Under the pieces are notes generated by a model. That model did no database searches, was not told the DNA's origin, and saw only the letters and a program-made list of their open reading frames with translations. From Paraphoma chrysanthemicola (taxonomy: Eukaryota > Ascomycota > Dothideomycetes > Pleosporales > Phaeosphaeriaceae), in contig JAGMWG010000003.1 in the NCBI GenBank assembly GCA_020744225.1, positions 496,001 to 560,000 on the forward strand: DNA of 64,000 bases. Reading direction: 5' to 3'. The translations under genes were made by a program, and so were the position numbers. Below are positions 11,853-23,687 of this stretch, piece after piece; the first letter of the stretch is position 1, and each line of letters starts with the position of its first letter.

Positions 11853-13266
11853 GTCGTGATCGGAGCAGTTTATACTGGAAGAGTCGGGGGTGGATGCGTT
11901 GTCTGATGAGCATCTCGCTTAGCACAAGTAGCTAAATACTAGTCTGCCGCGCGCTTTTTGACGCTCCTACACCGTGACCGCGTATGCAGTACCACCTCGC
12001 GCCAACACGCAACACCATACCCGTCGCAGCACACCGCGCAGCAAGATCTGAACAGCGTGTTCAAGCAGCGCAGATCGCGCACGCTTGTAGCGAGCCTATT
12101 CGGGCCGCACAGTGCTCGCCCACCGGATCGAGTCACGCGTGCTGGGCTCTCGTGGCCTTCTGTTGCGGTGGCAGTTGGGCGGCCACAGGGCTATCCTGCC
12201 CAAGAAGGGGGCTGTTGGGCAGGCGGAGAAAAAGCTGCGACGGCTAGCTGGGCGGGGCGGGCGTTGCACTGACAGCCGGTGTGCGCATGCGGTAGTGCAG
12301 TGCAGTGCAGATGCGCCAAAATAAAATGTGCCGGCAGTAGTGGTCGCAGTGCCAGATTGTACGGTGTTGCGGGAGGGATGAAACAGTGGCAGACTACCGC
12401 CGGAGAGGGAGAGTGAGGCGTGGGCGGCGGTGGTGCTACGGCACGGCTAGTCGTGCTCGGCAGCCGGCGAGTCGTAGATTGGGTAGACGTATGCATACAG
12501 GACAGTACTACAATGTACTTACTAGTACGGACAGGACCCTTTGTGCTACGGAGCGGCGTGCGCTGAGTGGCGGCTGCAGACGTTCTAGCAATAATGCAGG
12601 GATGGCCGCTTGGCCCGCAGACCGGGTCGATGTCATAGTGCTGATCGCTACTCTATGCTCGACGTAACGGCGTAAACCAGGCCCGGCCGCCTGCGCACAC
12701 GGACAGCTCTTGGGCCTCTTACCTCGACGACACTCGATACACAGCACCCAGGACCAAGTGCTGCTATTCCCTATCTGCCTGTGTTCTATTCTTCTTCGTC
12801 GGCCCCGTGCAGCAGCTAGCCCACGCTCCTTTCCGTGCTCGTGCCCTACCGCCGGCAATCCTGCTCGTGCCCCGCCTCACGCAGCCCTGCATTCCCAGTC
12901 CATCCTCAGCGCCGCAAGATTCTCTCCTGGGCAGTCCCTGCGAGCGGCTGCAAATATCACACGTTGCCTTTAGCGACGTCGCCGCCAGACCGCCCCTGTC
13001 ACCTCAGGCGTCATCACTCAAGCAGGAACTTGGGCCGTAGTCTAACGTGTCGCATCCTGCCACTGCTGCTGTGGTCGGGCAGCCTGCTTTTCGATCCGCA
13101 CCGACGACTGCACACCCCAGTCCGGCGCAGTTATAGACTCCCATAGTACCGACAGCATGTACGTCCAGCTGAGGACGGCGTCTGCGCCAGACCTCGTTCC
13201 TACCACTTCTCTGTCGTTTGTGCCACTCGTGCCCCGCGTGCTCCTCTTCTTCACCGGCTGACAGTC
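11853..13266. other. Long GC-rich intergenic region
   Basis: About 1.4 kb with no motif-bearing frame. It contains a short GTGCA-type direct repeat near 12294-12308, and from about 12700 onward C/T-rich sequence with many short overlapping frames, probably a long 5' leader or promoter of the next gene. Confidence 0.45.
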
Positions 13267-13482
13267 ATGCTGGGCAGCGTCCTCCTCCCTTCGCAGCCGT
13301 CTGGCCTGCGCAGGAACACTTATACCGCCGGCACCGCGCCCCCACTGCCACCCCGGCGCAACTCGCTCTCCACCGCGCCCGCCGCCCAGACCGCAAAACT
13401 CCAGCTCAAGATCTCCACCCTCCCCAATATTGAGAGCACCACCACCTCCTCCACTGCTACCTCTGCCACCACCAGCGCCAGC

Positions 13483-16400
13483 ATGGAGTCGAGGTACAAG
13501 CGCTCGTCCTCGCCGCGCCGCTACGTGAACCCGGGCCGCTCGTCGACGGGTACTTTTGCAGACCCGTACTACGAATCTTCACATTATGCCCGTCCCAGCT
13601 CACCTCGAACTAGCGCCGAACGCATTGGAGGCTCGCACCACCCCACCACCTACTACGTGCCCAGCAGCTCGACCGGCTCACGTGCCGCGAGCACCCTCAG
13701 CAGCTCCTATGGACGACCGAGGCGGAACACTGGGGACACGACCATGGCACGGCCGACCGTCAGCACCACGTCCATGCCCATCCGCACGCCCTACACTCCC
13801 CACAGCCACCTCGACCGGCCCTCGAGTCCGCTCGCCAAGTCGTGGGACAAGCGGGGTGAGACGTACATCACGCAGGGCCCCACGCGGACACAGCACAAGA
13901 AGATCTACAGCGTCGACGACAGTAGCCACTCGACCCAGCTCGTAGCAGAGAGGGAGCTCGAGCTCGCACGCAGCCACAGGGACAGCGTCGACCGGGGCTA
14001 TGGTGTCACAAGCGGCAGTCGCACCTACCACAACAACAGCAAGCCCCCGGCACGGCTGACAGATCTCGGCGACGATGGCTACTCGTACACAGATCCCGCG
14101 AGTATGTACCGAGACACTGAGCCCGCATGGCGGCGGCCACGAGCTAGCAGCATCGAACGCAGCTCCCGGCCCAGTAGCATGATTGTAGACCGTCCGGCAC
14201 GCAGCTCTGCACGTGAACTTGGACCGCCACCCTCAGTTCGTGGCTTTGATAAGATCAATAACGCCATTCCTCGACCGCACGCCAGGTCTTCGTCCATCGA
14301 CCGGTCGCGCGAAATTCCCAAGTACGACCCATACCCTGATACAGCCCCATCACGATCGTCTTCGACCCGCCATCACACTCCAGCGATCCATCAAGAGCCC
14401 CGCGACCACCGCCGAGATACCTACCACGACCCCTACGATCGGCGAGATCGCGAGGTGGAGAATAGGAGACATAACACAGTAGATCATCTGCCAGACCCGC
14501 AAGTCAGCACGCGCGGCTTTGGCATCGCACCTGGCAACCCTGCACTTGCACATGATCACCACGCGCTAGATCGTGAGCCTATCTGGAAGGCACAAGAGCC
14601 ACTCCCACCACGAGCAGACGACTATGGATCACAGTATCACTCCTCGCACCGTGCCGATGCTCGCATGCCCGACCCTCGCGCATCTCGTGACCGTGACCTC
14701 GCGCCACCGCCGCCACCACCAGCATCCTACGACACCTACGACAAGCGTCCTCGCGACCGTGAGCCTCGTGAACCTCGCGAGCGAGAGAACAGCTCAAGCT
14801 ATGTGCCGGCTGTTGCCGGTGCTGCTACTGGCGTAGCGGCCACTTTGGGAGCGGCGGGTTATATGAAGTCCCGTGACCGAGAAAAGGAACGCGAGTCCTC
14901 TGAAGAGCGAGAAAGGGAACGTGAGCGTGAGAGACGAAGAGCCTATGACGCACTTGACAGCCGGGATAAGGAGGATCGACGTGATCGAAGATCTGATGAC
15001 CGGGACGATAAGCGTGAGCGACGGCCCGATGAGCGTCGAGATCTCCCGCCAGCCGCCCCGGCATACGCACCACCTCCGGAGGCGGACCGAAAGCCACGCG
15101 AGCGTCGGTATGAAGATGATGACAGGGAGAGATCCAGCCGCAAGGCGCCCTCATCTGAAGGCAGCGGAGACGAGCGGCCTCGCCACTACGTGGATCGAGA
15201 TGCCGAGCGACGGAGAGACACCGCGCCGAAGGAGGCTGTTGTCGATCCCGACGAGGACTATCGCCGCCGAGTGCAGCAAGAGGCTGAACGAGCTAGCCGC
15301 GCCGGACGCGATCGTGATCAAGGCGACTCGGACCGCGAGCGCGAGCGTCGACCTCGCAAGGACGAGGCAGACAGAGCTCGGGCGCCCGAAGAACGTTCTC
15401 GTGCCTCACCACCAACTGCCAGGGAGCCTCCAAGTTCCCGCTACGATGAGCGATCTTCCAGCGTGTATGATGCCAACCTTGTGCAAGAGCCAGAGTCGTT
15501 CGACAAGCTACAGGCTGATCAGCCGAACAAGAGTGTCACGATTGTCACTCCGCCCAAGGAGCCTCTACCCCAGGTTAAAGGCATCCTTCGCAAGCCGACT
15601 GAAAAGTTCCCTGAGGAGCCTGAGCCGATCCGCGAAGGTGTGGCACCCCACAAGGACGCACTCAAGGGCAAGGACATTCCCATTGGTGCTCGCTGGACGA
15701 GAATCGACCGCCGTCTTGTCAATCCTCAGGCGCTTGAGGAAGCCAAGGAGCGTTTTGAAGAGCGTATGGATTGCGTCATTGTGCTCCGCGTCCTGACCAA
15801 GCAAGAGATCCAGAAACTGGCTGATCGCACCAAGAAGATCCGTGAGCGTCGTGGTACGTTTCTTGATGAGCCAATCTTGACATCTACTGACTGAAGTGCA
15901 GAAGAAGAATACGATGACCGCGATCGAGATGACCGCGATGACCGCGATAAGCGAAGCAGCTACCATGGCTCGCGCGACGACAGAGACGATGAAGACCGCG
16001 ACCGTGACCGAGGACGCGACAAGGATCGCGAGCGCCGCCGACGCTACGACGATGAAGGAAGCGAGTACGAAGATCTTGGCCGTGAGCGGGAGCGCGAGAG
16101 GGACCGTCCCAAGATGCTGGAACCTGCCGGGTGATTGAAGAAATGGGCTTTATGCGTTGCATTGCTATTATACGTTTTGTTGCATGGCATCAGCGCTTAC
16201 CCATGTTTGTTCGATAGAAGGCGAGACGAGAAGAACCATTCTGGATACGATGAGAAGTGGGCGAGGTTGTCACGTAGAGTTTCGCCGAAACACGAATTGC
16301 ATGATAGATTTCGAGATGCGCATCACGCAAAGACGAGAGGAGATCGAAATCATGAAGATGGGACTGGAGTCGATTCGCATCATCATACAGAACATCAGCA

Positions 16401-16518
16401 TCGCCGAGAACGCACACCAGAGTACAGCCAGTCGCATCATGCTTCTGGCGAAGCCCGGAACCACAGCACTGATGATAAGAAAAAAAGTCGATTTAGCAAG
16501 GTGTTGGATCGGCTATAA
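13483..16518 (+). CDS. Large basic, disordered protein with a DUF8035 domain
   Basis: Function unknown. The body is low-complexity Ser/Arg/Asp/Glu/Pro (runs such as REKERESSEERERERER). A conserved globular patch starts GARWTRIDRRLVNPQALEEA and continues through VIVLRVLTKQEIQKLADRT, which I recall as DUF8035. Exon 1 ends at 15853, exon 2 is 15902-16130. A third exon 16218-16518 is phase-compatible (GTGATT donor, TTCGATAG acceptor) and keeps the basic composition to FSKVLDRL; without it the protein stops at 16134. I chose the ATG at 13483 (MESRYKRSSSPRR) because the region before it reads like leader. The frame is open from an ATG at 13267, adding 72 residues. Full model: 966 residues (1,038 from 13267). 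Confidence 0.78.
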
Positions 16519-18932
16519 GGCGCGCTCCAACTGTATAGATGGGGATCACGAACGGTTGGGCATAACGAAAATGGCATTTTGGGTACCGGGATGGGAAATG
16601 TGCAGGCTAGCACATGCGCTCGACATCCTATATACGTTGTGAAAATCAGAAATGGAAATCCATATCACATCAAGGACTTAAATCCAGCTTAAGCTGAACC
16701 ATGACGACTGCTTGTTTTGTCTCATGCTACCTTCTTGAATCACCGATTCTTGGACGAAAAGTATGGAATGACACATGGCTCTGCGAGTTGATGTCTTGGC
16801 TGTTGAAGCTTGTCCACGAGGGCGCGAGGCATCTCACACCGTGAGGAGAAACGAGAGTAGGCTTGTTGTACGTAGGTCATTGTCAAAGGAGTCTACTATA
16901 CTTGATTCCAGATAATAAGACCAGGATACTAGACTGTGGAGAGAGGGAATGTGTAAACTACACTTCTTTGCTGAAGAATGTGGCATTGTCGGATTCTGCT
17001 CTGCTCGTACTCATGCTTTGGCCCTCTTTTTGGGCATGTTAGACATGTTTGAGATCGTGGGTTGGGTGATTGACGTACCTGCTAGGTATTGTGAGGGCAT
17101 TTTGGAGTGGAGAGGACGTTTGTACCTAGCTTGTAACGGATGTTACCTGGATTCACTTTGTGCACTGCACAATGCGTTTGTGTGAGCTTGGTTCTTGGCG
17201 TAGTCGACTTGCGCCTCGAGACTATATAAAGTCCCTTCTTTCTCGCTACTTTCAAAAGTTGTCTTTGTTCGTATTTATACTCACCTCAACTTACCAATTC
17301 GAACCAAAAATTTTAACGCTGCGTTACACGCATGGCACGATGGCGCGCTACATTCCCGTCGGCGAATGGAGGCGCGTATTCTCCCTTCAAACTCGTTTGC
17401 TTTGCGGTGGCGTATCTCCACTGCATATACATTGTCAATCGGCTTTTCGATCAAGTAACCAGAGTTCACTGGAGGTGAGCACTCGCCTCCCAGTGACAGG
17501 ACTTAGGTGCGTTGGCCTGCCCTCAGTCCTGCGGATCTATGCGGTGCGCGTTACATTCCGTTGCAGAAATCCGGCTCTGATTGTTTTCGTGGTACCACGG
17601 TCTATTTGCGGGCGCGGAAATTCCCTGCAATAAGGTCAACAACGACCTTGAAGGCTATCTGGCGTACGCCGGAGAAATTCCTGGACCTACGGCACCCTGA
17701 TCGGAGGGAATTCGATGTGGTGGGTCAAGGCAGTGACTTTGAGGACGACTTCCTTTCTTGCTGGCTGGACGGCGGCGCCGCTGACTAATCGCGAGGTCGG
17801 AAGGGGTCTTTGAGTCGGGCGTGTAAGTTCAGCTCCCTCTACCACTTTTGATGTGAACTGGCTAATTTCTCCAGGTGATCAATTACACATTTTTTGGACT
17901 CGGGTTGGCGTCTCCCTTTCACCAAAATACCGCGCTCGAGTATTACATGTCGGAATACAACACCGGTAATCTTTCATTGAAAGCTCCTGCTGAACTAGCA
18001 GACTTTCGAGGAAGGAGATGCAAGGCCCCTTGAAAGTAAGTGGATCAAAAGTTTTGTACACAAGGGGATGGAAGGCGATGGTTGTGTCGCATGAGCAGCT
18101 GTAGGCCGAGCATACTCGTGTTGTGAGAACCAGAGTTTATGATATGTTCGCGTGGCAATATGGAAGGAGATACACGCACAAATTTTTCGAGGACGCTCAT
18201 CGATCAGCCTCAGGTGAGCGAAGCGTAGCAATAGTGCGCGCCGTCCATGTAAGCTTGTGTACATCGAATCTGAGCCGTATCGTCATAAGCAGCATGGTCA
18301 TACGTTATGGAACTCAGGAAGACCTGTATAGTTCGTGGCTAAGGATCATATGTGTAGAGAAAGCATTCCAGTACTTTTCTCTTCCCAGTGGCGAAACGAA
18401 AGTGAACGAGACGAACTTGTTCAGTAGGATATTTGTAACGGTAAGCACTCAAACGCGGTAGGCCTTGGAAGGGTGGAATTCAAAGTCGACGTTGCACTGC
18501 AGCTCGGCATTTGGGACGTAGGACCTGTATTGGAGGCGTGGGTCTAGCCTTGCGGGGTAGAACGCAGCCTAAAAGTTGGTGACATAAGTAGCTGAGGGGA
18601 AAACAAATAGATGAGGGGGGTGAAGAGAGGATTTGTGTCTGCGCTGTGCTTGGAGGTGGGACCGAAAGCGGGTGGTGGAAAGGCCCTCAATAAAGTCGAG
18701 GACCAACGGTGTATAGTTGCCTATACGTCCCGCTTCTGGCACTCGCCGACTCATCTGTATGTGCCGTGGCTGTATGAAGCATGCTGACGGGTCCCATCAA
18801 GGTCGGCGATTGGATGAGGCGGTCTGCGACAGGCCAGCCATTTGACGCTAAGATCTACGCTAACCATCTGAAGTAAGCTCAGATCTCGCCAATTTTTTCT
18901 CCAATCGTTCCCCTACACCATATAGCCACAAC
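16519..18932. other. 2.4-kb intergenic region, nothing recognised
   Basis: This is the largest empty stretch of the window. Frames of 60-157 codons occur on both strands, but none has a recognisable motif, signal peptide or consistent splicing. A B-box-like GGTTCGAA on the minus strand near 17295 has no matching A box or cloverleaf. Confidence 0.45.
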
Positions 18933-19868
18933 ATGTCTTCATCTGAAGAGGCGCGGGCCTTAGGTCATGCAGACTTCTGGGACGAGCGTTATGCGAAAGC
19001 TGATGGGGATAAGCCGACGCATGAGTGGTTCCGTGCATTCGATGCGCTGGAGCCTTTCTTCGACAAATATCTCTTTCAAGAGAGGGGCGAGGAGGGAAAG
19101 AATGGGAAGATCCTGCATTTGGGAAGTGGAGATAGTGTAAGTTCCTCAGTTGTGATATCTTGAAAGGACGCGTAGGACATGGTCGCATATCGTATCACTT
19201 TTCAGTTGCAAATCAGTCGCAAATTTCTTTTGTCATGAGTTAGCATCCCACAAATTCTGCAGAAGTGCTTTCACTTGACTCTTCTATTCTTCAAAAGAAT
19301 CGCCAAGGTTCTAGTCGATAGTAATTCTCGAGTCAACAATAGCCGACGTCAACTAATCGCTTTTCAGACAGTTCCGTATGATCTGCTAGAGCGCGGCTAC
19401 ACAAATCAACTATGCCTTGACTTCTCCACGGTTGTAGTCGACCTCATGAAGTCACGGCACTCGGACAAGCCCCAAGTGGAATGGCAAGTCGGCGACGTAC
19501 GTAACATGGCTGCCATCTCCTCAAAATCCATCGATGTCGCATTCGACAAAGGTACAATGGACGCTATGATCCACGGCAGTCCATGGAGTCCACCGGATGA
19601 AGTTTTGGAAAACACTGGAAAATATATCAGCGAAGTAATGCGAGACCCCTATAGGAAGACAAGATAGTTCGCTGAGTGCAAACAGGTCCAAAGAGTACTC
19701 AAAGACGACGGCGTGTTCCTCTACGTCACCTATCGACAGCCGCACTTCATCAAGCCTATAATCAATCGTAACAGCGAGTGGGACTTGAGGATGGAAGAGA
19801 TGGGTGGCGGAGACAGTTTCCAGTATTTCGGATTCGTTCTTAAGAAGCAAATCGAAACTGCGCAATGA
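18933..19868 (+). CDS. Class I SAM-dependent methyltransferase, EEF1AKMT4/METTL13-like
   Basis: Three exons, 18933-19136, 19368-19634 and 19686-19868, give 217 residues. The start has the FWDERYA box near residue 16 and HEWF, characteristic of the group that methylates lysines in elongation factor 1A. Motif I is ILHLGSGDS (about 60-68), at the first exon end. Later come a motif II-like DFSTVVVDLM, then WQVGDVRNM, FDKGTMDAM and LKDDGVFLYVTY. The 231-base first intron is long for this window and leaves TVPYDLLERGY directly after motif I, as expected. Likely cytosolic. The substrate is inferred from similarity only. Confidence 0.83.
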
Positions 19869-20445
19869 GTGTCACACCTAGGGTGGACCTAGGCGGTCGG
19901 CAATTCGATTACACTGAGTGGCGTTGAAAAGTTCAGGGACAAATGGTCTTGACTGCCAAGCATATGCCGTGCGCCTCGCTCCAAAAAACGATGTGCGAGC
20001 CCGTGTTGACAACACCGCAGAGTTTAGCGAAGCTTCTCCCACTTTGGCAAAGTGTATATCACCCAAATCGAATTCGTGTCACACTTTCAGGGTGTCAGAC
20101 ATTGTACAGCATGTTTTTTTGCATCTGTGCTGAAGATCAATCAAATTCGCATCAAGCTTATGACAGCAATTTGATGCTTCTGGGCCCATCGAGCCACGAG
20201 AACATGATGCTGTACTCATCTGGACCATGTGGCGAATCTAATTACATCTCATGTGGCTCTCTAGTAGCCATCTAGTCCGCCACCCGACCCCGTACTTATG
20301 CACATCGGCAATTTACCCCAGACCATCTATCCCGCCTTCACTTGGCAAACTTCACCGCTCCATATATAGTATATCCGATTTCTGTATCCACTTCCTATAC
20401 CTCTCTCCATATTCACACCCAAATCGATCTCTCTACCACCACAAA
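19869..20445. other. Intergenic region with 5' leader of the small secreted protein gene
   Basis: No gene seen. The last ~120 bases are C/T-rich (TCACC, ACCTCTCTCC and similar), as in leaders of highly expressed fungal genes. A TATATAGTATAT stretch is near 20363. Confidence 0.4.
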
Positions 20446-20798
20446 ATGCAGTTCTCATCCCTCCTTACGCTCCTCACCCTCTCTACCGCACCTCTCATCC
20501 TCGCTGAAACATGCTTCAACGGCGGCGGCCGCTGCATGTCGCCCAATAAATGCCTGAACGACTACTCTGGCAGCGTTTCGACAGGACTCTGCTCTGGTGG
20601 TTCGAATAACAGGTGCTGCGATCTTACTAGACGAGGGAGATGTGGATCGAACGGAACTGGTAAGTATCTCAATCAGAAAGAAACTTCGTGACGCTGAAGC
20701 GATGGCTAGGATTCTGTATTTTCACGGATATGTCGTGTTCAGGAACACTGCAGTCGGGTTTTTGTTATGGCGGGAACAACATCAAGTGCTGTAATTAG
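20446..20798 (+). CDS. Small secreted cysteine-rich protein with two GLC-type/CC motifs
   Basis: Two exons, 20446-20659 and 20743-20798, give 89 residues. Residues 1-20 (MQFSSLLTLLTLSTAPLILA) form a clear signal peptide. The mature part has ten cysteines in a repeated design: CFNGGGRC, STGLCSGGSNNRCC, then after the splice SGFCYGGNNIKCC. The S-G-[LF]-C-x-G-x-N-x-[KR]-C-C pattern resembles the GLCPG..N..CC modules attached to some fungal secreted lysozymes and peptidases, here without an enzyme domain. Candidate apoplastic or cell-wall protein, possibly an effector (inference). It is convergent with the GPI protein gene. Confidence 0.77.
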
Positions 20799-21437
20799 AT
20801 GGCATGGGTGGGGATGTGGAGATGAGATCGGCGACATGCTGCATGATGGCAGCAATTAAGAAACACAAACATGCAGGAGTAATCTGGTCGTCGGTGTGAA
20901 AGCAAACAGGGGTTAGCGAGACATTGCCGATGTCTTCGCCCATGCGAATACTAGGATCGTGCCATTGCCGATAAAATAGCATTTGCATTTCGTTTCTTCG
21001 CATCGGCTCGTCGGTAGTGTTGAGTGGTTGTGACATCGGGGCGGCCCGTCGCTTAGAATGGCGTTCCGTATCTCGCATTCACTTATGCAGACATTCGGGA
21101 ATTCATTTAAATCCCTGTTAGCTACCTCGTACTCCGTCCAAATGCACTCATTCAATTCATTTCACTGTTATCATGCTGCATTAAGACCTAGTCTAGTTGG
21201 AGAGGGTATGTGACAAGATACACCTTCAGCTCCAAAGTATTCAGCAGAAGAAGTGAAGACGCAAGTATCGCATGGACGTAACGGGCAAAGGTCATAGCCG
21301 TAGCATTTGACGAAACATTACATTAACCATTACGCTGTTGGACCTCGGTTCCTCCATGAAAGGTCATGCCGGCACCTTGTGGCTGTCGCCACACCTCAAG
21401 GTGAATCCTACAAGACAAGCGCATCTCGCTGCGAGCC
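20799..21437. other. Convergent intergenic region
   Basis: This stretch lies between the 3' ends of the small secreted protein gene and the GPI-protein gene. No frame with recognisable content was found. Confidence 0.5.
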
Positions 21438-22398
21438 TCAGAGCACGACGCTCATGACAAGACTGGCGACACCAATAGTCACCAGCGCCACCCACATCAT
21501 CACCGAACCAATTGACCCACCATCAACCGACCTCATCGCACCACCTCCGAACTGCGACTGCGTTGGTGTAGCACTTAACGAAGCATTCCCACGCGCACTG
21601 CTCGTCGTAGTTGGCGACGACACAGCCGATGACACAACAGGGCTCTCAGAAGGCAGCGACGGCAAGATTGTCGCAGAGGCAGGCGTCGGCAACGAGATTG
21701 TCGCTGATAAGGCACTGAATGAGGACGAAGCATCCGCACTGTTCGCTGCGTAGACTGAAACTGTGATTGAAGTGCTGACCGTGCTTGAGGTTACCGTGCT
21801 GCGGGTGATGCTAGGGACGTAGATCCAGTAGACTCTGTAGTAGTAGCTAGTACACCGATTAGCCACAGAGTTAAACCTCATTGGCGCAAGAAGCACTTAC
21901 TATGTGATCGTAAAGTAGTAGTACGTAAACACAGTGGCAACTCTGGTGGACGTTACAGTCGGTGGAGTTGATGCTGAGGGCACGGGGGCGCGAGACGAGC
22001 CGACAAATCCTCCGTTGCCATCGGTGGGCGTGCAACCCGTGCATGATCTTCCGTTGGGACAGTTTCGGCCGTTGGTGCAGCAGTAGTTACCGACTGGAGC
22101 GTATGAGCCACCTGGACAGCAGGTTGCGGCTAGAGGTGCAATATGCATGGTGTCGCAGCATTTGTATCCAGCTCGAGCGCAGTATTGCAAGAGACCGACA
22201 GTGCCGCACAGTGTTGCACCGGGATCGCCTGGTCTTGCATTAGCTATTCAGTACTTTGGAAAAGGTTATCAAGAGCTCACAGTCTCGCTTCTCCAAACCA
22301 GATTCGCGCTTCTCGAGAGCATCAAGAGTGTTGCCTTGAGCGAGGGTCGCGAGAAAAGCTAGACAGCTTACGAGCATTTGGACGGTTTTTGGGGCCAT
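21438..22398 (-). CDS. GPI-anchored cysteine-rich surface protein
   Basis: Three exons, 22398-22281, 22243-21901 and 21846-21438, give 289 residues. A signal peptide (MAPKTVQMLVSCLAFLATLAQG) is followed by two Lys-Arg sites (LEKRES, LEKRD) suited to Kex2 cleavage. The cysteine region includes GATLCGTVG, YKCCDT, CCPGGSYAPVGNYCC and NCPNGRSCTGC. The TYYYFTITYYYYRVYW stretch spans the second splice. A long Ser/Thr-rich stalk (heavily O-glycosylated, by inference) leads to a hydrophobic tail (VMMWVALVTIGVASLVMSVV) with Gly-rich residues before it, as needed for GPI attachment. The first intron would be only 37 bases, so that junction is the weak point. Confidence 0.77.
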
Positions 22399-23687
22399 TT
22401 TGGAGATAGGTTTCTCGGTCGAGCTGCAACAGTGCAAGCGGAATATCGCAAACCAGAGCACAAGGCTCTTGTTATACTTTTCCGCACACTTTTTCATCGG
22501 CACATCTCATGGGTGTTGACACGGGAAGTGTGTTCTATTCCGAGGTCTGCCTTGCAGATGTGGCGTCTGTAATTTCCATCAATCTTCAGCCTCGAGCGGT
22601 TTGTTAGCAGGGACAACGAGGCGAAGTTCGCGACCGGCCGTTGAGGCGGGCCGATCTGATTGGCTCGTAAACCCTGAATCAGGTACTAGTCGAATGTGAC
22701 GATACCACGATTGGTAACTTTTCGCTTTCCTCGCATACTCGGCCGCATGGACCACTAAGATCGCTGCCTGAACACGAGGCGGTGGTACAGCGAAGCAGGA
22801 ACTGGGCGAGCGGGACACTAGGAACCGATGTCAGCCCGAGTGTTATCATTCGGTACTCAATCCTTGCGAAGTTAAAATTTGCGACCGGTGAGGCTTCTTG
22901 GGTTCAAGCTCTTCACAAGCTTAACACGAGCTCAAGTCGCCTGCGTTGGATGGCTCGTCGGGCTCCACATCCGATGAATCGTGACAGGGGAATAACCCTT
23001 CACGGAGACACCTGAGCAATCAGACAGGTCAAAACAAGCAGTGGCTGCTGCGCGCAATTTTCCGATAGGCAAAACCGTTTGCTGGCTGCAAGCCACCCAT
23101 AAAAGCAATAGCTGGGCACTGTACGACAGCTATTGACATTGCAAACCGGTGAGGCTGAGTGGTCTCTCGGAGGCAGAATGGTCGCGAGCTCTCGCACACC
23201 TTGCAATGCTGGGCGCGATGGGTGATCGCGACGCTAGTCTCATGGTTGCTGATCTTGAAGCCAGCGCATTTCGGTACGACTGGCCTTGAGTATTTTGCTC
23301 CACCTCAGCCAAAAGTTGAAAGAGAGGCTCGATTGTTTCAATAGTAAGCAAAATCTCATTTGAACCGGGTACCAGGCAGTGAGTAATGGAAAAGGAAAGA
23401 TGAAGTGGTGAGCTAACAGGATAGTAACCCAGGACGCTGAGCAGACTAGGCTGCACAGCCCCACTCGCATCCCGTCCTGGACGCCTGAGCATGTTGCGCC
23501 CAAACGAAATACCGAGAGGTGTCGCAGCGAGCGCTGCGTCTTGTGGTGATCCCTGATTTCCCATGGACCCGGACCCAGTCATTACGCAACTGAGAGCCTT
23601 CCCTACAATTCCGTGGTCTTGATCATGGTTATCGCCGACTCCGCCGTGAGCCTCCGGCCGAGTCTCGATCAGGGCGACCTAGGCTCT
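22399..23687. other. Intergenic region without recognised genes
   Basis: About 1.3 kb. A minus-strand frame of 150 codons (about 23130-23582) has no motif and atypical composition. Similar GGTGAGGCT strings near 22889 and 23147 are too short to call a repeat. Confidence 0.4.

Noticed and set aside
14873..15796. 307-codon second plus-strand frame inside the DUF8035 gene
   Set aside because: Overlaps the main frame over its low-complexity Arg/Asp/Glu region; composition is a shifted reading of the same repeats and it cuts across the conserved domain.
17283..17380. Possible tRNA because of GGTTCGAA on the minus strand
   Set aside because: No A box, acceptor stem or anticodon arm could be folded.
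23130..23582. 150-codon minus-strand frame
   Set aside because: No motif, no signal peptide, composition close to random, and no consistent exons around it.
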